Source: Mucilaginibacter boryungensis (lineage in GTDB: Bacteria; Bacteroidota; Bacteroidia; Sphingobacteriales; Sphingobacteriaceae). Taken from it: a stretch of 64,000 nucleotides of DNA. The notes under the pieces were generated by a model that made no database searches, was not told where the DNA came from, and worked only from the letters and a program-made list of their open reading frames with translations. Shown here one piece after another: positions 50,642 to 59,988 of this stretch. Position numbers and translations under genes: made by a program. The stretch's first letter is position 1. Each line of letters begins with the position of its first letter. Location: contig NZ_JADFFM010000001.1 of NCBI RefSeq assembly GCF_015221995.1, positions 124,001-188,000 on the forward strand, given 5' to 3'.

Positions 50642-51733
50642 TTACTTTGAAGCTGTTTCGTGGTAAAGGTTAAGGGTTTCAGCTACCTGCTTTTCAATGG
50701 TAAACAGTTTCAGGCGGTCATATCCTTTTTGGATATAGCTATTCCGGGTGGCATTATCCGATAGGATTTCTTTTACAATATTATATATACTGGTTTTATC
50801 GGCAGGGTTAAAGTAGGCAATGGCATCGCCGCCAATTTCGGGGAAGCAGGTATTGTTGCTGGCAGCAACTGGGCAACCGGCGCTAAATGCCTCCAGCAGC
50901 GGAATACCAAATCCTTCAATTAATGATGGGAAAACAAATACTTGCGCCTGCGCATATAATTGTTTCAATTCGGCATCAGTGGCATTGGTTTGCCGGCATT
51001 GTGCAGTGATATTTAACTGCTGTAAAAGTTGCTGCTCATCTGCATTAAAGCCCCCACCTCCAGCGCAGATTAGTTTAAGGGACCTATCCTGATTTAGCAG
51101 CGGGGCAACAGCTTCCACAAACAATGGGAAATTCTTATAGCTTACCCGCTCGCCAATGAAAAGAATATAGTTTTCCTTAGTAGCAGTGTGTTTTTCAGCA
51201 GCTTCAAACCGGTAACCGTGGTGTATAACTTTTATTTTGTCAGCTACGTGGGGGTAGAACTTAACAATATTTTTTTTGGTATGTTCGGATATGGCAATAA
51301 TAGCAGTTGCGGCATTTATTAATTGCTGTTTACGTGCTACAACCGCATCATTATCAGTAAATTGCTTAGGAAACAACTCGTGGATCATATCGTGCACGGT
51401 GAGCACGAAGGGTTTCCGCAGGTCTTCTAAAAAATAGGTGTCGTAGTAAGTAGGATGAAAAACATCAAAGTTACCCGATTTTATTTTCCGGATACAGTAA
51501 CGCTTGTTCCAGCGGTAAATGCGGTTGTAGTGACCCGTGAAAAGTTTTCTTCCAAGCGCGTTATTGAATGGGAAAGGCAGTTGCTTCACATATTCGTTTT
51601 CGGTATACAGCAGTGCAATTTTAGCACTGATACCGGGAATAAGGTTAAGCCCATGATTTAAGTTTGCAAAATAACGTGAAATACCACCATATCGCTGAAT
51701 AGTGAATGTTTGATGGTCGAATAATACTTTCAC
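50642..51733 (-). CDS. Glycosyltransferase, GT4 type
   Basis: A 363-residue GT-B enzyme. N-terminal TIQRYGGISRYFANL and C-terminal PSLIEGFGIPLLEAFSAGCPVAASN with the E-x7-E signature (EGFGIPLLE). ISEHTKKNIVKFYP marks the inter-domain region. The start codon is GTG at 51733 (MKVLFDHQ). Donor and acceptor unknown; it belongs to the glycan cluster. Confidence 0.9.
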   Translation of the reverse strand: MKVLFDHQTFTIQRYGGISRYFANLNHGLNLIPGISAKIALLYTENEYVKQLPFPFNNALGRKLFTGHYNRIYRWNKRYCIRKIKSGNFDVFHPTYYDTYFLEDLRKPFVLTVHDMIHELFPKQFTDNDAVVARKQQLINAATAIIAISEHTKKNIVKFYPHVADKIKVIHHGYRFEAAEKHTATKENYILFIGERVSYKNFPLFVEAVAPLLNQDRSLKLICAGGGGFNADEQQLLQQLNITAQCRQTNATDAELKQLYAQAQVFVFPSLIEGFGIPLLEAFSAGCPVAASNNTCFPEIGGDAIAYFNPADKTSIYNIVKEILSDNATRNSYIQKGYDRLKLFTIEKQVAETLNLYHETASK

Positions 51734-51742
51734 GTTGTGCTG

Positions 51743-52504
51743 TTAATCGTTAGTGGGTTTTATTTTTTTGTAGTTCTGTGGCTTGTTACGTTCCTTCCAC
51801 AACCTTATCATATAACGCATGCCGGTTACAAAACCGTGGTATTTAAATATCAATTTCTTTTTATCGCGCTCAAAAGCGCCATCAAGATATTGGGTAGATA
51901 CGCCAGTATCATTAAAAAAAGCAAGGGTCAGATCGTGATAAACAAAACGGAACTTGCGCCAGGCCTGCATATTCAGCACATGGTCCGCTGATATTTTATA
52001 CTTCGGGTCGAAGCGTAAATGTTCGTCAACAAAAACCTCTTTAGGATAGATCATGGCCTGGTGGCAAACAGCACCTTTGGCATGCTGGTAAGCAGTAACT
52101 TCCCCACGATATTTCTGACCCTGATAGTTTACATTGGCATAATAAATTATGCCGTGGTCTTTCAGCATAAAGGCCAGGGTAGAAAAATCATCATATAACA
52201 CATCATCTGCACCTAAAAAATATACCCAGTCGCCGGTCACATAGTCCAATGCCTTGTTCATGGCCTGGTATATACCACTGTCCTTTTCACTTTTCCAGCA
52301 GGCAATGCGGTTGTTATTGGCTTTTAAAATATCTACAGTACCATCAGTACTCAGCCCATCCATTAAAATAATTTCAATGGCAGGGTAACGCTGGGCGTAG
52401 ATACTGTCCAAACATTTTTGCAAATCGGCGGCAGCATTCAGGGTTACTATAATGATGGATATTTTTTCGTGATGGCTATTATCTTTTCCCGTTATTGTTG
52501 TCAT
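51743..52504 (-). CDS. Glycosyltransferase, GT2 type
   Basis: A 253-residue GT-A enzyme: ISIIIVTLNAAADLQKCLDSI at the N-terminus, then MDGLSTDGTVDIL, and the acidic GADDVLYDD for metal-sugar nucleotide binding. It lacks membrane spans. Gap of 9 bases to the GT4 start, so the two are co-transcribed. Confidence 0.9.
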   Translation of the reverse strand: MTTITGKDNSHHEKISIIIVTLNAAADLQKCLDSIYAQRYPAIEIILMDGLSTDGTVDILKANNNRIACWKSEKDSGIYQAMNKALDYVTGDWVYFLGADDVLYDDFSTLAFMLKDHGIIYYANVNYQGQKYRGEVTAYQHAKGAVCHQAMIYPKEVFVDEHLRFDPKYKISADHVLNMQAWRKFRFVYHDLTLAFFNDTGVSTQYLDGAFERDKKKLIFKYHGFVTGMRYMIRLWKERNKPQNYKKIKPTND

Positions 52505-52516
52505 CGTGTAATATAT

Positions 52517-54352
52517 CTAACTGGTAAAAGTTTGCATATCTATCAACCTGCGATATAAACCATTAGCAGCCATTAATTGCTGATGATTGCCTTGTTCAAC
52601 TATCCCGCCTTCCTCCAGCACCACAATTGTATCGGCGTTTTGTATGGTGCTTAAGCGGTGGGCAATAATAAGCGATGTGCGGTTCTTCATTAGGTTGTTC
52701 AAGGCGTCCTGCACCAATTTTTCCGACTCTGTATCCAGGGCCGAAGTAGCTTCGTCCAGCAGCATAATAGGTGGATTAGCCAATACCGCCCGGGCAATAC
52801 ATATGCGTTGGCGCTGACCGCCTGATAATTTGGTGCCCCGGTCGCCAATATTAGTATTGTAACCCTGGTCGGTATCTAAAATGAAATTATGCGCGTTGGC
52901 GATACGTGCGGCTGCTTCCACCTGTTCCATCGTTGCATCGGGTTTACCAAAGGCTATATTGTTAAAAATGGTATCGTTGAACAGGATAGATTCTTGGTTC
53001 ACCAAACCAATCAATGATCTTAAAGAATGAGCGGTAATGTGTTTAATATTGTTATCGTCAATAAAAATAGCACCGGAATTAGGATCGATAAATCTTGGGA
53101 TAAGATCCATCAATGTCGATTTACCACCGCCCGATGGGCCGACCAAGGCTATAGTATTCCCTTTAGGTACGCTAAAATTAATTTCTGATAAAACATTTTT
53201 CTCTCCGTAGGCAAACGATACATTTTTAAAGTGAATGCCTTCTTTAAATTCTGTAATTGCGATTGCGTCAGCTGCATCCTCTATTAACGGTTTTTCATCT
53301 ATCAGGGCCAGCACACGTTCGCCTGCTGCAATGCCAGAGTGAATATTGCTAAATGCATCAGATATAGCTTTTGCAGGTCGCGTAACCTGTGAAAAGAGAG
53401 CAATATAACCTATAAATGCTGCACCATTCAATCCGCTGGAGTCATTATGTAAGATTAAATAGCCTCCATATAACACAATACAGGCAATCATTGCAACACC
53501 TAATGTTTCCGAAACAGGCGAAGCCAATTGCTGTCGTTTAGCCATTGAGCGTGAGATAGAGGAATAGCGTTTATTTTCCTGGTTGAAACGATTTTTAATA
53601 AAGGTGGAAGCATTAAATGATTTGATGATTTTTATGCCAGATAAAGCCTCATCAAGATAACTGATCATATTGGCGTAGCTGTTTTGTGCCGCTATAGCCT
53701 GCGACTTAAGCCGCTTAACAATACGTGAAATAATAAAAGCAGATATAGGTATCACTAATAATGAATAAACCGTAAGCTGGGTACTTATCAGGAAAAGCGT
53801 TACTATGTAAAATATAAGCTGTACAGGTTCTTTAAAAACAACTTGTAGCGTACCGGTGACTGAAAATTGTACCACCTGCACATCTGAAGCAACTTTTGAT
53901 ATAATGTCACCTTTACGTTCATTGTTGAAATAGCCCAGATGCAGATCCATGACATTATCAAAAACCGCCTTGCGTAAATTTAAGAGGGTGTGCACCCTTA
54001 AATTTTCCATTATGCGTTGTGACGCATACCTAAACAGATTGCTCAATATTACCGATGTAACCAATATAGCGCAAACATATTGGAGAGTAGCCCAGGCTGT
54101 ATAATGATCTATCATGTAATGTATATAATAGTTAAAGGTAGCGGTAAGATCTGTTAATGCAGGTTTGGTTGCAGTAGATGCTTTGGCTATCGCTGTTGTT
54201 TTGTCGCCCGAAAACAAGGTTTGTAACAGTGGAACCAGCAATGTCAGGTTAAGCGTATTAAATATAATAGCAAGCAGAGTAACAATAATATATGGGATGG
54301 CAAATTTCTCAATGGGTTTAGCATAAGAGAGCAGCCTGAAATAAGTCTTCAT
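52517..54352 (-). CDS. MsbA-type ABC exporter (lipid or glycan flippase)
   Basis: A 611-residue fused half-transporter: six membrane segments (1-330) and an ATPase with Walker A LVGPSGGGKSTLMDLIPRF, LSGGQRQRICIARAVL, Walker B IMLLDEATSALD and IIAHRLSTI. The first stretch FERYAK-like N-terminus and FNNERKGDIISKV coupling helix fit the MsbA/lipid-A exporter class. In this cluster it probably flips a glycolipid. It lies 12 bases upstream of the GT2 gene. Confidence 0.92.
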   Translation of the reverse strand: MKTYFRLLSYAKPIEKFAIPYIIVTLLAIIFNTLNLTLLVPLLQTLFSGDKTTAIAKASTATKPALTDLTATFNYYIHYMIDHYTAWATLQYVCAILVTSVILSNLFRYASQRIMENLRVHTLLNLRKAVFDNVMDLHLGYFNNERKGDIISKVASDVQVVQFSVTGTLQVVFKEPVQLIFYIVTLFLISTQLTVYSLLVIPISAFIISRIVKRLKSQAIAAQNSYANMISYLDEALSGIKIIKSFNASTFIKNRFNQENKRYSSISRSMAKRQQLASPVSETLGVAMIACIVLYGGYLILHNDSSGLNGAAFIGYIALFSQVTRPAKAISDAFSNIHSGIAAGERVLALIDEKPLIEDAADAIAITEFKEGIHFKNVSFAYGEKNVLSEINFSVPKGNTIALVGPSGGGKSTLMDLIPRFIDPNSGAIFIDDNNIKHITAHSLRSLIGLVNQESILFNDTIFNNIAFGKPDATMEQVEAAARIANAHNFILDTDQGYNTNIGDRGTKLSGGQRQRICIARAVLANPPIMLLDEATSALDTESEKLVQDALNNLMKNRTSLIIAHRLSTIQNADTIVVLEEGGIVEQGNHQQLMAANGLYRRLIDMQTFTS

Positions 54353-54439
54353 TTAATAAAATAAGTCTGCAAAAATATTAAATAACGCTGGTTAATGCTA
54401 TTAAAATAAGCAGCGATAAAGCAGGTAATTAAACGTTGT

Positions 54440-55225
54440 TTAAATATCGTAATTGTACAGCTTGAATATCGGGCGCCAAAAATCATCGTATTTGTCCCAA
54501 TCGTGACAACCGAATGGCAAATTAGCCTTATTATAATGACGGGATTTTAACGGTGGTACCTCAAATGCGAATTGGAGTGCGGTATCTACATCAGGAATAT
54601 TCATCTGTTTTGTTTCCCGGTTCACTTCAATACTCCAAAATACATCTTCATTATAAATGTTGCCGGTTTGCGATAGGTAGTGATCAATAGTAGGCTTCAT
54701 ACTGATACACAGGTCATAAAGTTTTTTTGTGCGGCGCAGCGAAAAGCCCCCGTTACCCACCTTCCCTTCAAAAATGTGTTTGCTGGGGATATTTAACGCA
54801 TGCATCACGGTTTTTTTGGCTTTATAAAACGCCAGTCCGACCGCACTTTTATGATAAGTTTTATGTATCCATGGTGCACCAATGTAGTCCCAATCCTGGT
54901 TGCACCATTGGTTCAATTCGTCTTTGAAAACAAAAGTATCCATCTGGTAAATCAAGATATATTCGTAATTAAGGAATTGCTTATAGCATTCGGCCGAAAG
55001 CATCAGGCGGTTATAGCCCGCCAGGGATTTAAAGTAATCATCATCAAAGCTTACGACGTCTGTTAGGTTAATCAGGCCGGTTTCGGCAGGAAGGGTTAAG
55101 CTTTTAGGCTTAATGGCAATTTTGGTATAGTTAGGCAATACCCGCTGGCATTGTTCCAGCGCAATCTTCTCGTAAGCCGATAGTGTGTCTTTATAAAAGG
55201 GAATTATAATAGCTACCTTATTCAT
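54440..55225 (-). CDS. DUF5672 family protein (glycosyltransferase-like)
   Basis: A 261-residue protein with the DUF5672 pattern: RLMLSAECYKQFLNYEYILIYQMDTFVF (DxD-like QMD), WDYIGAPWIHK, GNGGFSLRRTKKL and NEDVFWSIE. The family occurs in surface-polysaccharide loci and is thought to be a GT-A-type glycosyltransferase; not proven. It follows the second GT2-like gene by 11 bases. Confidence 0.85.
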   Translation of the reverse strand: MNKVAIIIPFYKDTLSAYEKIALEQCQRVLPNYTKIAIKPKSLTLPAETGLINLTDVVSFDDDYFKSLAGYNRLMLSAECYKQFLNYEYILIYQMDTFVFKDELNQWCNQDWDYIGAPWIHKTYHKSAVGLAFYKAKKTVMHALNIPSKHIFEGKVGNGGFSLRRTKKLYDLCISMKPTIDHYLSQTGNIYNEDVFWSIEVNRETKQMNIPDVDTALQFAFEVPPLKSRHYNKANLPFGCHDWDKYDDFWRPIFKLYNYDI

Positions 55226-55236
55226 ATCGATAACTG

Positions 55237-56115
55237 CTATTTTACAATTTTGTAGTTGCGGTATTCGCTTACACGCCAGCCGGTAAGGTCCTCAATTTTT
55301 TGCAATGCCTTGCGGCGAAAGTTCATTTTTTTATGCAGCGCTTTTAAATCAATGTTCAAATTCCAGTTGGTAGCTGCTACGCGTTTCTGCATTACTGCCG
55401 GGTGTGTGCCGGTGAAATGCACCAGCCGGTCGGCATTCTTGTAATCAAATTCGTAGGTTTCGGGTAAGTTCTCGGCCAGCCACGTATCATCATGATAAAA
55501 CTGGTTAAAATTGCGCAGCTTATTCTTTAACCCGGCTGGGGGCTTTACCCAACCATAGTGATAGATATAAGCGTCAATCAGTTTCACATTTATTTTGCGG
55601 CCGTCCCAACGGAAACCCTGGGCATCGCGATAGGAATGGACGGCTTTGTTATTGCGCAGCACCCTTATCTCGCGGCGGTACCAGCGGCGCGAGTGGCCAT
55701 AGTAACTGTACGATCCATAAAAGTGCAGGTATTTGAACAGGAAGCCTTCAACTTTAGGATTGTTAAGATTATCCTCCATTTCCTTTTTAATCAGCGGCAG
55801 GTATTTTTCGTGCACACACTCATCGCCCTGGATATAAAAGGCCCAGTCGGCATCGGGTGATATAGCCGCGAAAGCCTTATCCGTCTCTGCCGCAAACACT
55901 GCCCCGCCCTCGCGGATGCTTTCGTCCCATGTGGTATTAATGATCCTGATCTTTGGTGAATTGATGCCTTTCACCAGTTCTTCGGTACCATCATCGCTGT
56001 TGCCAAGCGCTACTACAAACTCATCGCAAATAGGTAAAATAGAAGTAATGGCCTCCACAACAGGATAATCATTTTTTACAGCATTCCTTATAAAAGTAAA
56101 ACCGGCAACCTTCAT
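55237..56115 (-). CDS. Glycosyltransferase, GT2-like
   Basis: A 292-residue protein from ATG 56115 (MKVAGFTFIRNAVKNDYPVVE; the frame is open to 56184 but the extra N-terminus lacks strand logic). The acidic metal motif is in AFYIQGDECVHEKYL. The pattern IRNAVKNDYPVVEAITSILP with SDDGTEEL matches the GT2-like family with 'glycosyltransferase family 2' naming. First gene of the minus-strand glycan unit 50642-56115. Confidence 0.85.
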   Translation of the reverse strand: MKVAGFTFIRNAVKNDYPVVEAITSILPICDEFVVALGNSDDGTEELVKGINSPKIRIINTTWDESIREGGAVFAAETDKAFAAISPDADWAFYIQGDECVHEKYLPLIKKEMEDNLNNPKVEGFLFKYLHFYGSYSYYGHSRRWYRREIRVLRNNKAVHSYRDAQGFRWDGRKINVKLIDAYIYHYGWVKPPAGLKNKLRNFNQFYHDDTWLAENLPETYEFDYKNADRLVHFTGTHPAVMQKRVAATNWNLNIDLKALHKKMNFRRKALQKIEDLTGWRVSEYRNYKIVK

Positions 56116-56245
56116 GCGTGTGGATTTGGAGGACAAATATAGGTTTTCGGGATTATACATTATTTCATTTAAAACAAGAATCACTTTACCCGGTTCATCC
56201 TAAAGTAATCCTAAAGTCATACCTGCACTTAGCTGTTTCCTGCCA

Positions 56246-56275
56246 TTGTGCGCAGGTTATACACTTGTATATTTG
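56246..56275 (+). promoter_or_regulatory. Promoter of the alcohol dehydrogenase gene
   Basis: TATATTTG (56268-56275) matches TAnnTTTG; TTGT at 56246-56249 lies 18 bases upstream as a -33 element. Leader about 40 bases to the ATG. Confidence 0.6.
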
Positions 56276-56322
56276 TGATAAGGAATGCCCCCGATTAATA
56301 TTTACCATTAAAAATACTTCCT

Positions 56323-57366
56323 ATGATTAAGACAAAAGCTTATGCGGCCCAGAATGAGCATACCCCACTGGCGCCGTGGACTTTCGAGCGTCGCGATGTT
56401 GGGCCACATGATGTGCAATTTGATATTTTATTTTGCGGCGTTTGCCACTCAGACCTGCACCAGATCAAGAACGATTGGTTCCCGGGTATATTCCCTATGG
56501 TGCCCGGTCATGAAATTGTTGGCCGTGTAGTAAAGGTAGGCGATCATGTAAAGCAATTTAAAGTAGGCGACCTGGCAGGTACCGGCTGTATGGTTGATTC
56601 GTGCCGTGTGTGCGAGAACTGCAAGCAGGACCTGGAGCAATATTGCCTGAACGGCAACTCGCAAACTTATAATGGTTTAGAGCAGGATAAAAAAACACCA
56701 ACCTACGGCGGTTATTCAAACACTATTGTGGTAAACGAAGATTTTGTATTGCATATTTCCGAAAAACTTAACCTGGCTGCTGTTGCACCTTTATTATGCG
56801 CGGGTATTACTACCTACTCGCCGTTGCGCCATTGGAAAGTGGGCAAAGGCCACAAATTAGCTGTATTAGGTTTAGGCGGACTGGGTCATATGGCAGTTAA
56901 GTTTGGCGTAGCCTTTGGTGCTGATGTAACTGTATTAAGTACTTCGCCCGGTAAAGAAGCCGATGCTAAGAAATTAGGGGCGCATCACTTTGTGGTAACT
57001 ACGGACCCTGAACAGATTAAGGCGGCCAGAGGCACCTTTGATTTTATACTAGACACCGTATCTGCCGAGCACGATTTCAACATGTATCTGTCGTTGTTAC
57101 GTACTAATGGCGTGCACATTTGTGTAGGTGTTCCACCCAAACCGGCAGAAATTACCGCGTTTAGCTTATTGGGTGGCCGTAAAAGCTTAGCTGGTTCGGG
57201 CATTGGCGGGATAGCCGAAACTCAGGAAATGCTGGATTACTGTGCCGAAAACAATATCGTATCGGATATTGAAATGATCGACATTAAAGATATTCAAACC
57301 GCATACGATCGTATGCTTAAAGGTGATGTACGGTACAGGTTTGTAATTGATATGGCTACCTTATAG
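56323..57366 (+). CDS. Zinc-dependent NAD(P) alcohol dehydrogenase (cinnamyl/YahK type)
   Basis: A 347-residue medium-chain dehydrogenase. Catalytic zinc: CGVCHSDLHQIKNDWF and GHEIVGRVV. Structural zinc: CMVDSCRVCENCKQDLEQYC. Cofactor loop LAVLGLGGLGHMAVKF and LSTSPGKEADAKKLGAH point to NADP. YahK/cinnamyl alcohol dehydrogenases reduce a broad range of aldehydes. Own promoter; the next gene is a small acidic protein. Confidence 0.94.
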   Translation: MIKTKAYAAQNEHTPLAPWTFERRDVGPHDVQFDILFCGVCHSDLHQIKNDWFPGIFPMVPGHEIVGRVVKVGDHVKQFKVGDLAGTGCMVDSCRVCENCKQDLEQYCLNGNSQTYNGLEQDKKTPTYGGYSNTIVVNEDFVLHISEKLNLAAVAPLLCAGITTYSPLRHWKVGKGHKLAVLGLGGLGHMAVKFGVAFGADVTVLSTSPGKEADAKKLGAHHFVVTTDPEQIKAARGTFDFILDTVSAEHDFNMYLSLLRTNGVHICVGVPPKPAEITAFSLLGGRKSLAGSGIGGIAETQEMLDYCAENNIVSDIEMIDIKDIQTAYDRMLKGDVRYRFVIDMATL

Positions 57367-57416
57367 TGTTAAAACAACCCGCATGTATTATTGTTATTGA
57401 GATAAATTAATAAGTT

Positions 57417-57641
57417 ATGATTAACCCAGAAGACGATATCCCAACAAACGACGCCGACCCATCAGAAGCGGACGACCAGCAAAGCCAGAAAGATATCCAT
57501 TCAAATGGATTGGATGACTTTGCCGAGCCGGATGAAGACGATGGAGAAGCTGATGCCGACCGCCTGCAACAAGCTTCAAAGGCGGCTGAACCATCGTACA
57601 CACTGAATTTAGACGATGCAACACCAGCAGACGACAATTAA
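57417..57641 (+). CDS. Small acidic protein, hypothetical
   Basis: A 74-residue protein dominated by Asp, Glu, Ala, Ser and Gln, with almost no hydrophobic core, so probably disordered. No family recognised. A terminator follows at 57664, which argues for a real transcription unit. An antisense frame of similar length exists on the other strand, but its composition is less protein-like. Confidence 0.6.
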   Translation: MINPEDDIPTNDADPSEADDQQSQKDIHSNGLDDFAEPDEDDGEADADRLQQASKAAEPSYTLNLDDATPADDN

Positions 57642-57663
57642 AGTGATATATATTATAATGCGG

Positions 57664-57690
57664 AGCCGGATCAGTCTTGATCCGGCTTTT
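57664..57690. terminator. Terminator between the acidic protein gene and lysS
   Basis: Stem AGCCGGATCA / TGATCCGGCT with a 4-base loop and T-run on the plus strand. It may also serve lysS, which converges from the other side. Confidence 0.85.
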
Positions 57691-57708
57691 TATTGAAGCT
57701 GGAAAGGC

Positions 57709-59430
57709 TTACTCAAACCAGCCCATTACCACCTCTTTTACCGGCATGGTAATATCCAGTTTTAATTTTTTGCGCATACCGCCAAGGTCGTTAAATACTT
57801 TATTGGGGTTGGCTGCTTTTAATTCTTCTACCGTATTGAAGCCCATTTTGTTGAGTACAGGTACCCATTCGGCAGGTACCCCTACGGCTATAAAATCATC
57901 AGCAGTTGCTACTTTGGCTTTCTTTTCAGGGCGCATTTGCGGGAAGAATAACACCTCCTGTATGGTGCTTTGATTGGTCATTAGCATTACCAGGCGGTCG
58001 ATACCAATACCCAGGCCCGATGTTGGGGGCATACCGTATTCCAAAGCGCGTAAAAAGTCGTCGTCCATAGCCATGGCTTCTTCATCTCCGCGGCCGGCCA
58101 GCAACAATTGGTCTTCAAAGCGTTCGCGCTGATCAATAGGGTCGTTCAGTTCAGAATAGGCATTGGCTATTTCTTTACCATTCACAAACAGCTCAAAACG
58201 TTCAACCAAACCATCTTTGGTACGATGTTTTTTGGCCAGCGGGGTCATTTCAATAGGGTAGTCGGTAATGTATGTTGGCTGTATCAGGTTAGCTTCCACT
58301 TTGGCACTAAAGATCTCGTCTATCAGCTTGCCTTTACCCATTGTAGTATCAACTTCAATAGCCAGGTCGCGGCAGGTTTGGCGTAAGGCGGCTTCGTCCA
58401 TTTCAGATACGTTGATGCCGGTATATTTCAGGATAGAATCGTACATGGAAAGTTTCTCGTACGGGCCTGCAAAATTTATTTCGTTAGCGCCAACCTGTAC
58501 CGCGGCTACACCATGCACGGCGCGGGCTACTTTCTCTAAACACTCTTCCACCATAGCCATCATCCACACATAATCTTTATAGGCCACATATATTTCCATG
58601 GCGGTAAATTCGGGGTTATGTGTACGGTCCATGCCCTCGTTACGGAACATTTTACCAAACTCGTAAACACCGTCAAAGCCCGCGACGATTAACCTTTTTA
58701 GATACAGTTCGTTAGCTATGCGCAGGTACAGCGGCATATCCAGGGTATTGTGATGCGTCATGAACGGGCGCGCGGCGGCACCGCCATGTACGGCTTGCAA
58801 TATCGGGGTTTCTACTTCCATCCAGCCTTGTTCGTTAAAATAACTACGCATAGCGCTGATCACTTTTGAACGGGCAATAAAAATATTTTTAAACTCGGGG
58901 TTAACTGTTAAGTCAACATAGCGTTGGCGATAGCGCATTTCGGGGTCGGTAAAGCCATCGTGAATATTTCCATTCTCATCACGCTTAACTACCGGCAATG
59001 GTTTCAAGGATTTTGACAGGATGGTCAGTTCCTGTGTGTGCACCGATATCTCGCCGGTTTGGGTCAGGAATACGTAGCCTTTTATACCGACATAATCGCC
59101 AATATCCAGTAGTTTTTTAAAAACGGTATTGTATAGAGTTTTGTCCTCGTCGGGGCAAATATCATCACGTTTAATATATATCTGTAACCTGCCGGTACTA
59201 TCCTGCAGTTCAAAAAACGACGCGCTGCCCATAATACGGCGGCCCATAATACGGCCGGCAACTACTACTTCCTTATAAGCACCAGATTTACTTTCAAAGT
59301 TATCGGTGATATCTTTTGCAAAGGCAGTTACCTTATATTCTTCGGCTGGGTAAGGGTTAATGCCTAAAGCACGTAATGCTTGTAACGATTCGCGACGTAT
59401 AATTTCCTGTTCGGATAGGGCAATACTCAT
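57709..59430 (-). CDS. lysS: Lysyl-tRNA synthetase, class II
   Basis: Charges tRNA-Lys. OB-fold anticodon domain at about 55-165 (VVVAGRIMGRRIMGSASFFELQD), motif 2 FRNEGMDRTHNPEFTAMEIY, and motif 3 GLGIGIDRLVMLM. The class II enzyme normally has about 500 residues; this one has 573, the last 70 forming an extension (DDFIAVGVPAEWVPVLNK, NTVEELKAANPNKVFNDLGG) seen in Bacteroidota enzymes. A single-gene unit converging on a terminator. Confidence 0.96.
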   Translation of the reverse strand: MSIALSEQEIIRRESLQALRALGINPYPAEEYKVTAFAKDITDNFESKSGAYKEVVVAGRIMGRRIMGSASFFELQDSTGRLQIYIKRDDICPDEDKTLYNTVFKKLLDIGDYVGIKGYVFLTQTGEISVHTQELTILSKSLKPLPVVKRDENGNIHDGFTDPEMRYRQRYVDLTVNPEFKNIFIARSKVISAMRSYFNEQGWMEVETPILQAVHGGAAARPFMTHHNTLDMPLYLRIANELYLKRLIVAGFDGVYEFGKMFRNEGMDRTHNPEFTAMEIYVAYKDYVWMMAMVEECLEKVARAVHGVAAVQVGANEINFAGPYEKLSMYDSILKYTGINVSEMDEAALRQTCRDLAIEVDTTMGKGKLIDEIFSAKVEANLIQPTYITDYPIEMTPLAKKHRTKDGLVERFELFVNGKEIANAYSELNDPIDQRERFEDQLLLAGRGDEEAMAMDDDFLRALEYGMPPTSGLGIGIDRLVMLMTNQSTIQEVLFFPQMRPEKKAKVATADDFIAVGVPAEWVPVLNKMGFNTVEELKAANPNKVFNDLGGMRKKLKLDITMPVKEVVMGWFE

Positions 59431-59644
59431 TGTTTGTTGGGTATATTATTAAAGGGGGCAAAAGTAAGGTTTTTTTAGCCTCAGCCCAAACCAGTATTCA
59501 GTAAACCAGGGAGTTTTACGAAGTTTAATGGCGATGTCACCTTTACAGGGATAGACCTCTTAGGTTTTGAAATGCATTACATTTCTTTCTTTGACGAGGA
59601 AAGAAGCTACCTAAACAATGCTCAGAATATTTTTTACAGCAAAT

Positions 59645-59941
59645 CTATTTATACTGATCTACAATCTGTTTTAATTGAGCCGCCTGTACTACACCACTTT
59701 GCCGCCATTTAATTTGTTCGTCTTTAAACAGTATAAGCGTGGGTACGCCCTGCACATTATAGGCGCTGGCAGCGGCAGGGTTCTTATCTACATCCACCTT
59801 AATTATCCTGACATCTTCACCTGCCATGTCTTTTAGCTGTTTTAGTATCGGCGCCATCATTTTACATGGCCCGCACCACTCGGCCGAGAAATCTATCAGC
59901 ACAGGTTTGTCGGATTTTATCAGATCTGCAAATGTTGTCAT
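59645..59941 (-). CDS. trxA: Thioredoxin
   Basis: A 98-residue thioredoxin with WCGPCK near residue 22, DVDKNPAAASAYNVQGVPTLILF (cis-Pro) and a C-terminal helix. Cytosolic disulfide reductase. It lies upstream of lysS, separated by a 214-base gap (59431-59644) in which I see only a weak hairpin at 59583-59605. Confidence 0.95.
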   Translation of the reverse strand: MTTFADLIKSDKPVLIDFSAEWCGPCKMMAPILKQLKDMAGEDVRIIKVDVDKNPAAASAYNVQGVPTLILFKDEQIKWRQSGVVQAAQLKQIVDQYK

Positions 59942-59988
59942 AGCTGCTGTTTTTACTTAAGTAACAAATGGTGCATGGGATGGTTTTG

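Noticed and set aside
57421..57637. Antisense frames opposite the acidic small protein
   Set aside because: Composition of low-complexity Ser/Ala/Trp stretches and no start context; shadows of the acidic gene.
59583..59605. Hairpin TTCTTTC / GAAAGAA between trxA and lysS
   Set aside because: Only seven base pairs, no T-run and no repeat partner found; too weak to call.
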